64,000 nt of DNA, taken from contig NZ_CP107845.1 in the NCBI RefSeq assembly GCF_041431415.1, forward strand, positions 5,952,001-6,016,000, in the 5' to 3' direction. The notes beneath the pieces were generated by a model. That model was given only the letters and a program-made list of their open reading frames with translations, searched no databases and had not been told where the DNA came from. The translations under genes and the position numbers were made by a program. The stretch's first letter is position 1. Every line of letters begins with the position of its first letter. This document shows positions 1 through 9,412 of the stretch, one piece after another. Origin of the DNA: Streptomyces sp. NBC_00513. GTDB lineage: Bacteria; Actinomycetota; Actinomycetes; Streptomycetales; Streptomycetaceae.

Positions 1-2013
1 CGCGTACGCGTGGTCCCTCGGCCCCGGTTCCGGGTCCAGGCTCCGCAGGTCCAGTGCCGTCCGGACCCAGCCGGGACCGGCCGTGCCCGCCCGCAGGTTC
101 CGGGCCAGCTCCAACAGCAGCAGCGACGGCCGCAGCGGCTCGGGCAGCTCCGCCCGGAACTGCTCCAGCAGTCTCGGCGCGAGCTCCTCCGCCGCCGCGT
201 CGTCCGCCGGCGCCCGCACCGCGGCCCGCGCCAGCGTCCCGCAGGTGCCGGCCTCGACGTGCGGCGCGGCCCCGGTCGTCGACAGCAGCAGCGATGCCTC
301 GGCCGCGCTCGGCGGCTCCCCTTCCCACACCAGCCGCATCGCCGTCCGCAGCACCAACGGGTCGGCGTGGACGGTGGATCCGCTCCGTTCCACCAGGGCG
401 GACAGGGCCGCGACCCGGTCCGGCACCGAGGCCAGCACCTCGGGGGCCGCCGCGCACATGTGCAGGTACCGCACCGGGTCCGCCGCCCGCAGCCGCAACC
501 CGGTCCGGGTGAACACCCGCACCCCCGCCGCCGGATCGCCCACCACGAAGGCGTTCAGCCGGTTGAGGAGCAGGTGCCGCAGCGCGGGCAGCTCCGTCAG
601 TGCGGCCCGCGCATCCTCCCCGTACGCCCGTTGCGGATCGGCGAGCAGGGCCAGCGCCAGCCCGCGCGCCACCTCGGGCACCAGCTCGGTGGCGTCCACC
701 CCGATCGCGGCGGCCACCCGTAACAGTCCGGCCCGCTCGCCCGGTTCGCGCTCCGGGTCGGCCAGTGCCGCCCGCAGTTCCGGTCCGAGTTCCGTCGCGA
801 GCCGGCCACGCGTGGCCGCGCCCAGCGCGCCGACCGGCGGCGGGGGACCGGCGCCGCGGACCGCCTCGGTCAGGGCCAGGGCGACCAGCGACTCGTACGC
901 GGCGGGTCGGCCCCAGGCGGCCGGCGCCGCCGGCAGTCGTCCGCGGGCGGCGGCCTCGGCGGGCGACCGGTCCCGGGCCGGGCGCGTCAGTGCCTCGGTC
1001 AGCGCGTGCAGGCGTCCCTCGTCCAGCGCCGCCCCGTGCTCCGCCGCCCACTCGGTCGCCGCCGTCCTGCCCGCGGAGTCCAGGGTGATCCCGGCGGCCA
1101 GGGCCAGCGCCGCCAGCGGGCCCGCGTCGTAGGGCCGGCCCGGTGGCAACGGGCGTACCTCCGCCAACAGTGCCTGACGGCCCGCCGACCACACCCGTGC
1201 CGCGGTGTCGGCCCACACGTCCCCCGAACCGGTGCCCGGCTCCGCATCCGTGCCGAGTGCGCGCGTGGCGTCGTACAGCCGGTACCGGTGGTCCTGCCCG
1301 CCCAGGCCGGCGGCGTCCTCGGGCAGCACGCCGATGATCCGCTGCCGGGCGAGCAGGGGCCGCCGGGTGTACGTGGTGAAGGTCAGCCACTGTCCCCGCT
1401 GATGCGGCAGCACGCTGCACGCCAGCATGATCCAACGGGCGACGGCCGTGCTGTCCCGCTCCACCGGCACCACCCGCGGGGCCGCCGGGTCCTCCGCGAG
1501 CCGCCGTACGTCGGCGAAGAAGCCGGCGAGCCAGGGCCCGCGCGCGGCGACGAACTCCGCCAGCCCGGCCGCGTCGTGGCGGCCCGGCGCGGGAACCCGC
1601 TCCAGCGGCGCGGGCGGGCCGCCCGGCGGGGTGTCCGAGGCCCACTGCGACGAACCCCAGGAGGTGATCGGCAGCGCGCCCTTCGTGGGGCCGGAATCGG
1701 CGGGTTGTGGCAGGTGCACCGCGTGCGTGTGGAAGTTGCCCCACCGGCCGTCGTGGTCCGCGCCCGTGTACACCGAGCGGGCCAACAGTCGGCTGCCGTC
1801 CGACAGCACGCTCAGGCTCAACGACTCGGGGAAGGAGGCCAGTTGCTCGGCCGTCGGATGGTCGGGCGCGTCCCGGGGCGGCTCGTACCCGATCAACCGC
1901 CTGGCTTCGCGCAACAGGGATACGGGCGCTCCCGGACTGACCGCGGTGAAGCGGAAGCCGGAGCCGTCGGGCCCGGGCGGGGCGCAGGTGTAGTGGAGCT
2001 GTACGAGCTTCAC
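1..2013 (-). CDS. GTPase-associated protein 1 (GAP1-like), partial
   Basis: The frame is open from the GTG at 2013 to the window edge, at least 671 codons, so the C-terminus is missing. A GGAGG sits seven bases before the GTG. The N-terminus (KLVQLHYTCAPPGPDGSGFRF, then a DHDGRWGNFHTHAVHLP stretch and SSQWAS) is what I recall of the GAP1-N2 domain, found beside TRAFAC-type GTPases in predicted NTP-dependent conflict systems of multicellular actinobacteria. The middle and C-terminal parts are Ala/Leu/Arg-rich and probably helical. Its GTPase partner would be expected downstream on this strand, outside the window. The family name is from recognition; the role is inferred from the published context of the family. 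Confidence 0.72.
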   Translation of the reverse strand, partial: MKLVQLHYTCAPPGPDGSGFRFTAVSPGAPVSLLREARRLIGYEPPRDAPDHPTAEQLASFPESLSLSVLSDGSRLLARSVYTGADHDGRWGNFHTHAVHLPQPADSGPTKGALPITSWGSSQWASDTPPGGPPAPLERVPAPGRHDAAGLAEFVAARGPWLAGFFADVRRLAEDPAAPRVVPVERDSTAVARWIMLACSVLPHQRGQWLTFTTYTRRPLLARQRIIGVLPEDAAGLGGQDHRYRLYDATRALGTDAEPGTGSGDVWADTAARVWSAGRQALLAEVRPLPPGRPYDAGPLAALALAAGITLDSAGRTAATEWAAEHGAALDEGRLHALTEALTRPARDRSPAEAAARGRLPAAPAAWGRPAAYESLVALALTEAVRGAGPPPPVGALGAATRGRLATELGPELRAALADPEREPGERAGLLRVAAAIGVDATELVPEVARGLALALLADPQRAYGEDARAALTELPALRHLLLNRLNAFVVGDPAAGVRVFTRTGLRLRAADPVRYLHMCAAAPEVLASVPDRVAALSALVERSGSTVHADPLVLRTAMRLVWEGEPPSAAEASLLLSTTGAAPHVEAGTCGTLARAAVRAPADDAAAEELAPRLLEQFRAELPEPLRPSLLLLELARNLRAGTAGPGWVRTALDLRSLDPEPGPRDHAYA

Positions 2014-2469
2014 GCGCCCGCCTCCGAGCCGGCCGGCGGGCCCGCCGGGGCGGTCGAACCACCCGGGGGCCGCGCTCCGTCCGACCGGTGGGTGCGCACC
2101 GGGCCGCGGATCGGGCGCGGGCCGCCGGGCGGGGTCGGTAATGCGTTCAGGTGTCGTAAGTCCGGGCCCTGTCGCGCGGCGAGCGGTTCCCCGTACCGTG
2201 CCACCAGGGGAGCCGGTGGGAGGCCGAGCAGGGTGTGGGAGGGCCCGAGGGCATGCCAGAACTCGGTCCCCGCCATCAGTCCGCGTCCCCCCGTGCAGTG
2301 TGTGGAGGTCATTTCAGCAGATGTACGGCTGCTTCGGGAGCTTTCCGCAGGGCTTTCCGTTCGCCGGCTGTACGGCGCAAGGTCAGACAGGGATCTCCAT
2401 CCGGTACCCCGGGACCGCTGTTCTTGGGGCGCCCCTCGCCTTCCCCTCACCCCCAGAGGACCTCACCCC
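2014..2469. other. intergenic region between GAP1-like gene and phospholipase C
   Basis: These 456 bases separate two divergently transcribed genes. Open frames here have no convincing start, codon bias or recognisable product. The last part carries the ribosome binding site of the phospholipase gene (AGAGGA near 2455). It must contain promoters for both genes, but I see no clear -35/-10 pair. Confidence 0.5.
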
Positions 2470-4530
2470 ATGGCTGAACTCAACCGTCGCAGGTTCCTGC
2501 AGATCGCGGGCGGTACGGCCGCCGCCACGATGCTGAACGAGAGCATCGCCCGCGCCGCCGCCATCCCGGCGCAGGGCAGCACCGGAACGATCCGGGACAT
2601 CGAGCACATCGTCGTCCTCATGCAGGAGAACCGTTCCTTCGACCAGTACTTCGGTTCGATGAAGGGCGTCAGGGGCTTCGGCGACCCGCGCCCCGTCCTC
2701 CAGGACAACGGAAAGTCGGTCTTCCACCAGTCCAACGGGACGAAGGACATCCTCCCCTTCAACCCGCAGGTGGACGACCTGGGCATGCAGTTCGTCGAGG
2801 GCCTCAACCACGACTGGGCCGGCGGCCACGCGGCGTACAACAACGGCAAGTACGACAAGTGGGTCCCGGCCAAGACGGCCACGACCATGTCGTACATGAC
2901 GCGGAACGACATTCCGTTCCACTACGCCCTCGCCGACGCGTTCACCGTCTGCGACGCCTACCACTGCTCCTTCATCGGAGCCACCGACCCGAACCGCTAC
3001 TACCTGTGGTCGGGCCACACGGGCAACGACGGCACCGGCGGCGGACCGGTCCTCGGCAACCAGGAGGCCGGCTACGGCTGGAGGACCTACCCCGAGCGGC
3101 TGGAGGCGGCCGGGGTCTCCTGGAAGATCTACCAGGACGTCGGCGACGGCCTGAACGCCGCGGGCCACTGGGGCTGGATCGGCGATGCCTTCCGCGGCAA
3201 CTACGGCGACAACTCGCTGCTGTACTTCAACTCCTACCGCAACGCCCAACCCGGCAGCGCCCTGTACGAGAAGGCCCGCACCGGCACCGACGCCAGGGCC
3301 GGCGAAGGGTACTTCGACCGGCTGCGCGCCGACGTCGTGAACGGCACCCTGCCCCAGGTCTCCTGGATCGCCGCGCCCGAGGCCTTCAGCGAGCACCCGA
3401 ACTGGCCGGTCAACTTCGGCGCCTGGTACATCTCGCAGGTGCTCGACGCGCTGACCGCGAACCCGGCGGTGTGGGCGAAGACGGCCTTCTTCATCACCTA
3501 CGACGAGAACGACGGCTTCTTCGACCACGTGGTGCCCCCGTACCCGCCCACCTCGGCCGCCTGGGGCCTGTCCACGGCGGACGTCACGAAGGACCTGTAC
3601 GCGGGCGGCGGGGGCTATGCCGCCGGTCCCTACGGGCTGGGCCCCCGCGTCCCGATGATCGTCGTCTCCCCGTGGAGCAAGGGCGGCTACGTCTGCTCCG
3701 AGACCTTCGACCACACCTCGGTGATCCGCTTCATGGAGCAGCGCTTCGGCGTCCGGGAACCCAACATCTCGCCGTGGCGCCGCGCCGTCTGCGGCGACCT
3801 GACCTCGGCCTTCGACTTCGGCAGGGCCGACGCGTCCCCCGCGTCCCTGCCCTCCACGGCCGGCTACCTCCCGCCGGACCACGACGCGCACCCGTCCTAC
3901 CACCCCGTACCGCCGGCCACCGGCGCCCTGCCGAAGCAGGAGGCGGGCTCCAAGCCGACGCGCGCGCTGGGCTACCAGCCGTACGTGGACGGCAAGGCCA
4001 CCGTCTCGACGGGCAAGTTCACCCTGACCTTCGCCTCAGGACCCACCCTGGGGGCCCACTTCCACAGCACCTCCGGCAACCGCACGGACGGGCCCTGGCC
4101 CTACACGGTCGAGGCGGGCAAGACCCTCTCGGACACCTGGAGCACCAGCGCCTCCACCGGGAACCAGGTCAACCTCACGGTCTGGGGGCCGAACGGCTTC
4201 CTGCGCACCTGGAAGGGTCCCGCCAAGAAGGCCGGCCCCGAGGTCACGGCCCGCCACGACGCGACCGCCGGCAACCTCGTGCTGACCCTCGCCAACGCGG
4301 GCACGGCGGCCGTGAACCTCACCGTGACCAACACCTACGGTGGCGCTCCGCAGACCTTCAAGGTCAACCCCGGCGCGACGGTGACCCACCCGGTCGACCT
4401 GCGCGCCACGGGCCGCTGGTACGACGTGAAGGTCGTCTCGGACGCCGACGCGGGCTTCCTGCGCCGCTTCGCGGGCCACGTCGAGACGGGAGCCCCGGGC
4501 GTCTCCGACCCGGCGATCAAGACCGTGTGA
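2470..4530 (+). CDS. plcC: phosphocholine-specific phospholipase C, Tat-exported
   Basis: The 686-residue length and sequence fit the bacterial phosphocholine-type phospholipase C family, which hydrolyses phosphatidylcholine or sphingomyelin outside the cell. The N-terminus has a twin-arginine signal (NRRRFLQIAGG near residues 5-15) followed by an Ala-rich stretch. The phosphoesterase domain begins with IEHIVVLMQENRSFDQYFG (residues 45-62), where the Glu-Asn pair is the family's metal/active-site signature. Further motifs include TYDENDGFFDHVVPP and FDHTSVIRFMEQRFG. The last ~220 residues are two beta-rich C-terminal repeats of the type found in these enzymes. The start was placed at 2470 because AGAGGA precedes it and the Tat motif begins directly after. 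It appears to be a single-gene transcript. Confidence 0.93.
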   Translation: MAELNRRRFLQIAGGTAAATMLNESIARAAAIPAQGSTGTIRDIEHIVVLMQENRSFDQYFGSMKGVRGFGDPRPVLQDNGKSVFHQSNGTKDILPFNPQVDDLGMQFVEGLNHDWAGGHAAYNNGKYDKWVPAKTATTMSYMTRNDIPFHYALADAFTVCDAYHCSFIGATDPNRYYLWSGHTGNDGTGGGPVLGNQEAGYGWRTYPERLEAAGVSWKIYQDVGDGLNAAGHWGWIGDAFRGNYGDNSLLYFNSYRNAQPGSALYEKARTGTDARAGEGYFDRLRADVVNGTLPQVSWIAAPEAFSEHPNWPVNFGAWYISQVLDALTANPAVWAKTAFFITYDENDGFFDHVVPPYPPTSAAWGLSTADVTKDLYAGGGGYAAGPYGLGPRVPMIVVSPWSKGGYVCSETFDHTSVIRFMEQRFGVREPNISPWRRAVCGDLTSAFDFGRADASPASLPSTAGYLPPDHDAHPSYHPVPPATGALPKQEAGSKPTRALGYQPYVDGKATVSTGKFTLTFASGPTLGAHFHSTSGNRTDGPWPYTVEAGKTLSDTWSTSASTGNQVNLTVWGPNGFLRTWKGPAKKAGPEVTARHDATAGNLVLTLANAGTAAVNLTVTNTYGGAPQTFKVNPGATVTHPVDLRATGRWYDVKVVSDADAGFLRRFAGHVETGAPGVSDPAIKTV

Positions 4531-4694
4531 CGCGCTCGCCCGCCGCGCGCGGCCGTCGCCGCCCCGGGACCGGAAGGCCTCGGGGCCGGTGGCCGCGCAC
4601 CGTGCGGGATGTCGACTTCACGGTGTGATGGTAGGCCCGGTGGGCAGAACGTAGGGCGTCGACGTCCTCACGTTCCGTCACCGAGGGAGAACGC

Positions 4695-5450
4695 ATGGCC
4701 ATCGCCCACCGCAGGATCGGCACCGGACCCGTCCGCGCGATCGTGTTGCACGACTGGTTCGGCACGTCCGCCAACTGGGGTTCGGTACTGGACCACTTGG
4801 ACCCGCGGGAGTTCAGCTACGCCTTCCTCGACTACCGCGGCTACGGCGACCGCCGCGACGTCGTCGGCCGGTACGACCTCGCCGAGATCGCCGACGACGT
4901 CCTCGAACTGGCCGACCAGCTCGGCTGGGACACCTTCTCGCTCCTCGGCCACTCCATGGGCGGCAAGGCCGCCCAGCAGGTGCTGGTCCGGGCGTCCGAG
5001 CGGATCGAGAGGCTGATCGGCGTCAATCCGGTCCCGGCCGGCCCCTACCCGATGGACGACGCCACCCACGCGCTCTTCCACGGCGCCGCCGCGAACGAGG
5101 ACAACCGGCGCGCCATCCTCGACCTGGTGACCGGCAACCGCCCGACCCGTCACTGGATCGACCGGATGGCCGCCCACTCGATGGCCGTCTCCCTGCCCGA
5201 GGCCTTCGCCGCCTACCTCGCGAGCTGGGAGTCCCTCGACCTGTCCGCGGCGGTCAAGGGCAACACCGTGCCGGTGCTGGTCCTCGTCGGGGAGTACGAC
5301 CCGGCACTGGGCGTCGAGGTGATGCGCGCCACCTGGCAGGCCTGGTACCCGCACTGTCGGATCCAACCGCTCCCCGGCGCCGGCCACTACCCGCCGCACG
5401 AGACACCGGTCGCGTTCACCGCGGCGATCGAGGCCTTCCTGCGCGGCTGA
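4695..5450 (+). CDS. alpha/beta hydrolase
   Basis: This is a 251-residue alpha/beta-hydrolase-fold enzyme. The nucleophile elbow GHSMGGK puts the catalytic Ser at 87, the acid is Asp202 in LVGEYDPAL, and the His is 231 in GAGHYPP. The oxyanion region is VLHDWFGTSANW (residues 17-28). The start ATG is preceded by GAGGGAGAACGC. It lies 164 bases after the phospholipase gene on the same strand and is closed by a strong hairpin at 5488-5526. Esterase, lactonase or haloperoxidase-like activity cannot be told apart from sequence alone. Confidence 0.9.
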   Translation: MAIAHRRIGTGPVRAIVLHDWFGTSANWGSVLDHLDPREFSYAFLDYRGYGDRRDVVGRYDLAEIADDVLELADQLGWDTFSLLGHSMGGKAAQQVLVRASERIERLIGVNPVPAGPYPMDDATHALFHGAAANEDNRRAILDLVTGNRPTRHWIDRMAAHSMAVSLPEAFAAYLASWESLDLSAAVKGNTVPVLVLVGEYDPALGVEVMRATWQAWYPHCRIQPLPGAGHYPPHETPVAFTAAIEAFLRG

Positions 5451-5487
5451 GGGAGGGCGGTCGGCGGCCGTCCCCGACCCGGAAACG

Positions 5488-5526
5488 CCCGTGAGGGGTA
5501 CGAGGAAACCTCGTACCCCTCACGGG
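5488..5526. terminator. perfect 18-bp hairpin, bidirectional terminator
   Basis: Two perfectly complementary 18-base arms (5488-5505 and 5509-5526) flank a three-base AAA loop. It sits between the hydrolase gene on the plus strand and tRNA-His on the minus strand, so it can stop transcription from both sides. There is no long T-run, which is usual for Streptomyces terminators. Confidence 0.85.
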
Positions 5527-5535
5527 ATCCAACAG

Positions 5536-5608
5536 GGTGAGTGACGGGACTTGAACCCGCGGCCACCTGGACCACAACCAGGTGCTCTACCAACTGAGCT
5601 ACACCCAC
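5536..5608 (-). tRNA. tRNA-His (anticodon GTG)
   Basis: Read on the minus strand, the sequence folds into a full cloverleaf. It has a 7-bp acceptor (GTGGGTG with CACTCAC, one G-T pair), a D arm with GCTC/GAGC, an anticodon stem CCTGG/CCAGG around loop TTGTGGT, and a T arm with TTCAAGT. The anticodon GTG reads histidine codons. The base before position 1 (5609) is G and the discriminator is C, giving the G-1:C73 pair that identifies tRNA-His. No CCA is encoded. Confidence 0.97.
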
Positions 5609-5779
5609 CACGAAGGGCGGCGGACCACCCGTTCGATGTGCAAGCACAGCATAGCCGATCAGAGGGGTGCTCCCGCGACGCCATATTCCGGGCCGCCGCC
5701 CGCCGGCCGGCCCCGCCCCGGCGGGTTTCGTGCGGCGCGGCCCCTGCCGCCGGCGCGGGCCGCACGGCAGGATCCCCGT

Positions 5780-6916
5780 ATGGACCTCGACCCGCTCCTC
5801 GCCGACACCGAGCCCTTCACCGCCGCCGACTACGCCGCCCGGATGGCCGCCGCCGCGCGGGCCGCCGCCGAGGCGGGGCTGGCCGGGCTGCTGATCGCCC
5901 CCGGGCCCGACCTCACCCACCTCACCGGGTACCGGCCCGTCGACACCGAGCGGCTGACCCTGCTCGTGCTCGCCGCCGACCGGGAACCGGTGCTCGTCGT
6001 GCCCGCCCTGGAGGCCCCCGACGCCGCGAAGGCACCCGGCGCGGGAGCCCTGACCCTGCGCGACTGGGCCGACGGGAAGAACCCGTACGACGCCACCGCA
6101 CCCCTGCTCGACGCGACGGGCCGTTTCGGCGTGAGCGACAACACCTGGGCCCTGCACCTGCTCGGCCTCCAACGCGAGTTGCCCGGGACCGCCTACGCCC
6201 CGCTCACCGACGCCCTGCCGATGCTCCGCGCCGTGAAGGACCGGCGGGAACTGGCCCGGCTGGCGGCGGCCGGGGCGGCGGCCGACGCCGCGTACGCGCA
6301 GATCCTGCACGTCCCCTTCGCCGACCGCAGGGAGAGCGACGTGGCCGCCGACCTGGCCGCGCTGCTGCGCGTGCACGGCCACTCGCAGGTGGACTTCACC
6401 GTCGTCGGCTCCGGCCCGAACGGCGCCAACCCGCACCACGAGGCCGGCGACCGCGTCATCCGGCACGGGGACATGGTCGTCCTCGATTTCGGCGGCCTCC
6501 TGCACGGATACGGCTCCGACATCTCCCGCACCGTGCACGTCGGCGAGCCCACCGCCGAGGAGCGGCGGGTCCACGACGTCGTCCGGGAGGCGCAGCGGGC
6601 GGGCGTGGCGGCGGTCCGGCCCGGTATCGCCTGCCAGGACGTGGACCGGGCGGCCCGCGCGGTGATCACCGAGTTCGGCTACGGGGACCGTTTCATCCAC
6701 CGCACCGGCCACGGCATCGGCGTCACCACCCACGAACCGCCGTACATGATCGAGGGCGAGGAGCAGCCGCTGCTGCCCGGCATGTGCTTCTCCGTCGAGC
6801 CGGGCGTCTACCTGCCCGGCCGCTTCGGCGTCCGCATCGAGGACATCGTGACGGTGACCGACGACGGCGTCCGCCGCCTCAACAACGCCCCGCGCGAGAT
6901 GGCGATCGTCGAGTAG
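5780..6916 (+). CDS. M24 family Xaa-Pro aminopeptidase/dipeptidase
   Basis: The 378-residue protein has an N-terminal creatinase-like domain (residues ~15-150) and a C-terminal pita-bread metallopeptidase domain. All five metal ligands are present: Asp236 (VVLDFGG), Asp247 (YGSDISRT), His311 (RTGHGIG), Glu340 (SVEPGVYL) and Glu354 (VRIEDIV). It should release an N-terminal residue before proline or cleave Xaa-Pro dipeptides in the cytoplasm. The ATG at 5780 was chosen because a longer frame would cross the tRNA gene. There is no Shine-Dalgarno; CAGGAT lies exactly six bases upstream, which fits a leaderless mRNA. Confidence 0.93.
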   Translation: MDLDPLLADTEPFTAADYAARMAAAARAAAEAGLAGLLIAPGPDLTHLTGYRPVDTERLTLLVLAADREPVLVVPALEAPDAAKAPGAGALTLRDWADGKNPYDATAPLLDATGRFGVSDNTWALHLLGLQRELPGTAYAPLTDALPMLRAVKDRRELARLAAAGAAADAAYAQILHVPFADRRESDVAADLAALLRVHGHSQVDFTVVGSGPNGANPHHEAGDRVIRHGDMVVLDFGGLLHGYGSDISRTVHVGEPTAEERRVHDVVREAQRAGVAAVRPGIACQDVDRAARAVITEFGYGDRFIHRTGHGIGVTTHEPPYMIEGEEQPLLPGMCFSVEPGVYLPGRFGVRIEDIVTVTDDGVRRLNNAPREMAIVE

Positions 6917-6941
6917 TCGGCCGCCGCTTCGACGACAGGGC

Positions 6942-8693
6942 CTACGGGCCCAGCACCACCGCCGACTCGCCCGGCACGTGGATCCGGCCGTCGGGACCCG
7001 GGTGGTCGACGGGCTCCCAGGCGGCCAGCACCCGCACCCCGTTGCGGCCCAGCGCGATGGTCACCGGCTCCCGCGAGAAGTTCACCGCCACCCGGACCTC
7101 ACCGCGCCGGAACGTCACCCAGCGGCGCTCCTCGTCGTGGGCGACCCGCACCGCCGCGAGGTCCGGGTCGCGCAGGTCCGGATGGGTGCGGCGCAGTGCG
7201 ATCAGGGTCCGGTACCAGTCCAACAGGCGGGCGTGCGCGGGCTGTTCGGGCTCCTCCCAGTTCAGGCAGGACCGGTCGCGGGTCGCCGGGTCCTGCGGGT
7301 CCGGGATCTCCTCGGCCTTCCAGCCGTGCGCCGCGAACTCCCGCCGCCGGCCCGTCCGCACGGCCTCCGCGAGCTCCGGGTCGGGGTGGTCGGTGAAGTA
7401 CTGCCACGGCGTGCCCGCGCCCCACTCCTCGCCCATGAACAGCATCGGGACGAAGGGGCCGGTCAGCGCCACCGTCGCGGCGCAGGCCAGCAGGCCCGGT
7501 GACAGGGAGGCCGACAGTCGGTCGCCCAGCGCCCGGTTGCCGATCTGGTCGTGGGTCTGGGTGTAGCCCAGGAAGCGGTGCGCCGGGGTACGGCGGCGGT
7601 CCACGGGCCGGCCGTGCGTGCGGCCCCGGAAGGAGGACCACGTGCCGTCGTGGAAGAAGGCCCGCGTCAGCGTCTTGGCGAGGGCGCCGATCGGGGCCTC
7701 GGCGAAGTCGGCGTAGTACCCCTGGGACTCGCCGGTCAGCGTGCAGTGCAGGGCGTGGTGGAAGTCGTCGTTCCACTGGGCGTGCAGCCCCAGGCCGCCG
7801 ACGGACCGCCTGGTCGTGACGCGCGGGTCGCACTGGTCGGTCTCGGCGATCAGGAACAGCGGGCGGGCGGTCTCCGCCGCCAGTTCGTCCACCGCCGCCG
7901 CCAGCTCCTCCAGGAAGGTGAGGGCCCGACCGTCGGCCAGCGCGTGCACGGCGTCGAGGCGCAGGCCGTCGATCCGGTAGTCCCGCAGCCAGGCCAGGGC
8001 ACTGCCGATGAAGTACGCGCGGACCTCGTCGGAACCGGGCGCGTCCAGGTTCACCGCCGCGCCCCAGGGCGTGTGGTGGGACTCCGTGAAGTACGGGCCG
8101 AAGACGGGGAGGTGGTTCCCGGAGGGCCCGAGGTGGTTGTGGACCACGTCCAGGACCACGCCCAGCCCGGCGGTGTGCGCCGCGTCCACGAACCGGGCCA
8201 GACCCGCCGGGCCGCCGTACGGCTCGTGCACCGCCCAGGGGGCCACCCCGTCGTACCCCCAGCCGTGCCGGCCCGGGAACGGGCACACCGGCATCAGCTC
8301 GACGTGCGTGACGCCGAGCCCCACCAGGTACGGCAGGCGCCCCGCGGCGGCGTCGAAGGTGCCCTCCGGGGTGAACGTCCCGACGTGCAGCTCGTACAGG
8401 ACCGCGTCCTGGAGCGGGACACGGGGCGCCGGCGCGCCCGGGTGCAGCGCGGCGACGTCGACGACCGCGCTGTGGCCGTCCGGACCGTGGGGCAGCCGGC
8501 GCCCGCGCGGGTCCGGGCGCACCACCGGATCGTCACCCAGCAGGAACCCGTACTCGTCCCCGTCGGCGGCCGGCGCGTCGACCACCCACCAACCGTCCCG
8601 GCCCGTTTCCGGGTCGGGTGTCATCTCGTAGGCGGTGTCGTTCAGTCGCATGGCGACCCGACCTGTCAGCGGTGCCCACACCTCGAACTGCAC
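6942..8693 (-). CDS. treZ: malto-oligosyltrehalose trehalohydrolase
   Basis: The 583-residue GH13 enzyme releases trehalose from maltooligosyl-trehalose, the second step of the TreY-TreZ pathway. An N-terminal CBM48-like domain (FEVWAPLTGRVAMRLND) precedes the barrel. The catalytic residues are Asp247 (GLRLDAVHAL), Glu284 (LIAETDQCDPR) and Asp382 (TQTHDQIGNR). The GTG start follows AGGGGA at a spacing of six. treY and glgX lie on the same strand at 14499 and 18153, so the three pathway enzymes are neighbours but not one compact operon. Confidence 0.96.
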   Translation of the reverse strand: MQFEVWAPLTGRVAMRLNDTAYEMTPDPETGRDGWWVVDAPAADGDEYGFLLGDDPVVRPDPRGRRLPHGPDGHSAVVDVAALHPGAPAPRVPLQDAVLYELHVGTFTPEGTFDAAAGRLPYLVGLGVTHVELMPVCPFPGRHGWGYDGVAPWAVHEPYGGPAGLARFVDAAHTAGLGVVLDVVHNHLGPSGNHLPVFGPYFTESHHTPWGAAVNLDAPGSDEVRAYFIGSALAWLRDYRIDGLRLDAVHALADGRALTFLEELAAAVDELAAETARPLFLIAETDQCDPRVTTRRSVGGLGLHAQWNDDFHHALHCTLTGESQGYYADFAEAPIGALAKTLTRAFFHDGTWSSFRGRTHGRPVDRRRTPAHRFLGYTQTHDQIGNRALGDRLSASLSPGLLACAATVALTGPFVPMLFMGEEWGAGTPWQYFTDHPDPELAEAVRTGRRREFAAHGWKAEEIPDPQDPATRDRSCLNWEEPEQPAHARLLDWYRTLIALRRTHPDLRDPDLAAVRVAHDEERRWVTFRRGEVRVAVNFSREPVTIALGRNGVRVLAAWEPVDHPGPDGRIHVPGESAVVLGP

Positions 8694-8803
8694 GGACGGT
8701 CCCCTCGTCTCCGGCGGTACCCAGCCTGCGTCTCGCGCCCATCATCCCGGCCCCGGCGGGGGAGTTCTGGACACTTCGTCCCCGACGGGCCGACAATCAC
8801 CCT

Positions 8804-9367
8804 GTGACGTCGAGTTTCGAGTACCCCGGCTTCCCCGCGCCCCGCCTCTCCGACGCCGAGCGCGACCAGGCGCTGGGCCGGCTCAGAGAGGGCGCGGCCC
8901 TGGGAAAGCTGTCCCATGACACCTTCCTGCGACGCATGGAGCTGGCCCTGGTGGCCCGCCGCGCCGAGGACCTCGCGGTGCTCACCGCCGACCTCCAGAG
9001 CCGGCGTGCCACCGAAAGCTCCTGGACCCGTCGGCTGTTCGGCTGGGTGGGCCGGGCCTCGGCGGTGAGCGTCGGCGTCCGCAAGGCCTGGTATGCCGAG
9101 CGGCTGCCCAAGCTGCTGCTGCCGCACCCGAGCGCCCTGCCCCTCGCGATCGGACGCGACCCCGGCAACGGGCTGCGACTCACCCACGAGACGGTGTCCC
9201 GGGCGCACGCCGAGCTGAGCCTGCGCGACGGCCTGTGGGTGCTCAAGGACCTCGGCTCCGCCAACGGCACCACCGTCAACGGCCGCCGGGTGACGGGCTC
9301 GGCCGTGGTCCGGGAGGGCGACGAGATCGGCTTCGGCCGGATGACCTTCCGGCTCTCCCTCGACTGA
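8804..9367 (+). CDS. DUF1707 and FHA domain protein
   Basis: This 187-residue cytoplasmic protein has a DUF1707 segment at residues ~13-60 (LSDAERDQALGRLREGAALG) and a C-terminal FHA domain at ~105-185. The phosphothreonine-binding signatures of the FHA are intact: IGRDPGNGLRL, TVSRAHAEL and LGSANGTTVNG. FHA domains bind substrates of Ser/Thr kinases, so it likely takes part in phosphorylation-dependent assembly, partner unknown. The GTG start has no Shine-Dalgarno; GACAAT stands six bases upstream, again suggesting a leaderless transcript. It is divergent from treZ. Confidence 0.9.
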   Translation: MTSSFEYPGFPAPRLSDAERDQALGRLREGAALGKLSHDTFLRRMELALVARRAEDLAVLTADLQSRRATESSWTRRLFGWVGRASAVSVGVRKAWYAERLPKLLLPHPSALPLAIGRDPGNGLRLTHETVSRAHAELSLRDGLWVLKDLGSANGTTVNGRRVTGSAVVREGDEIGFGRMTFRLSLD

Positions 9368-9412
9368 GCGGTTCGGACGGGGGGCGGAGCGGCGGGGCCG
9401 GGTCAAGCGGGG

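Noticed and set aside
1006..2469. Upstream extension of the phospholipase frame towards 1006
   Set aside because: The extension is antisense to the GAP1-like gene and ends in the intergenic region. The Tat signal and ribosome binding site fix the start at 2470.
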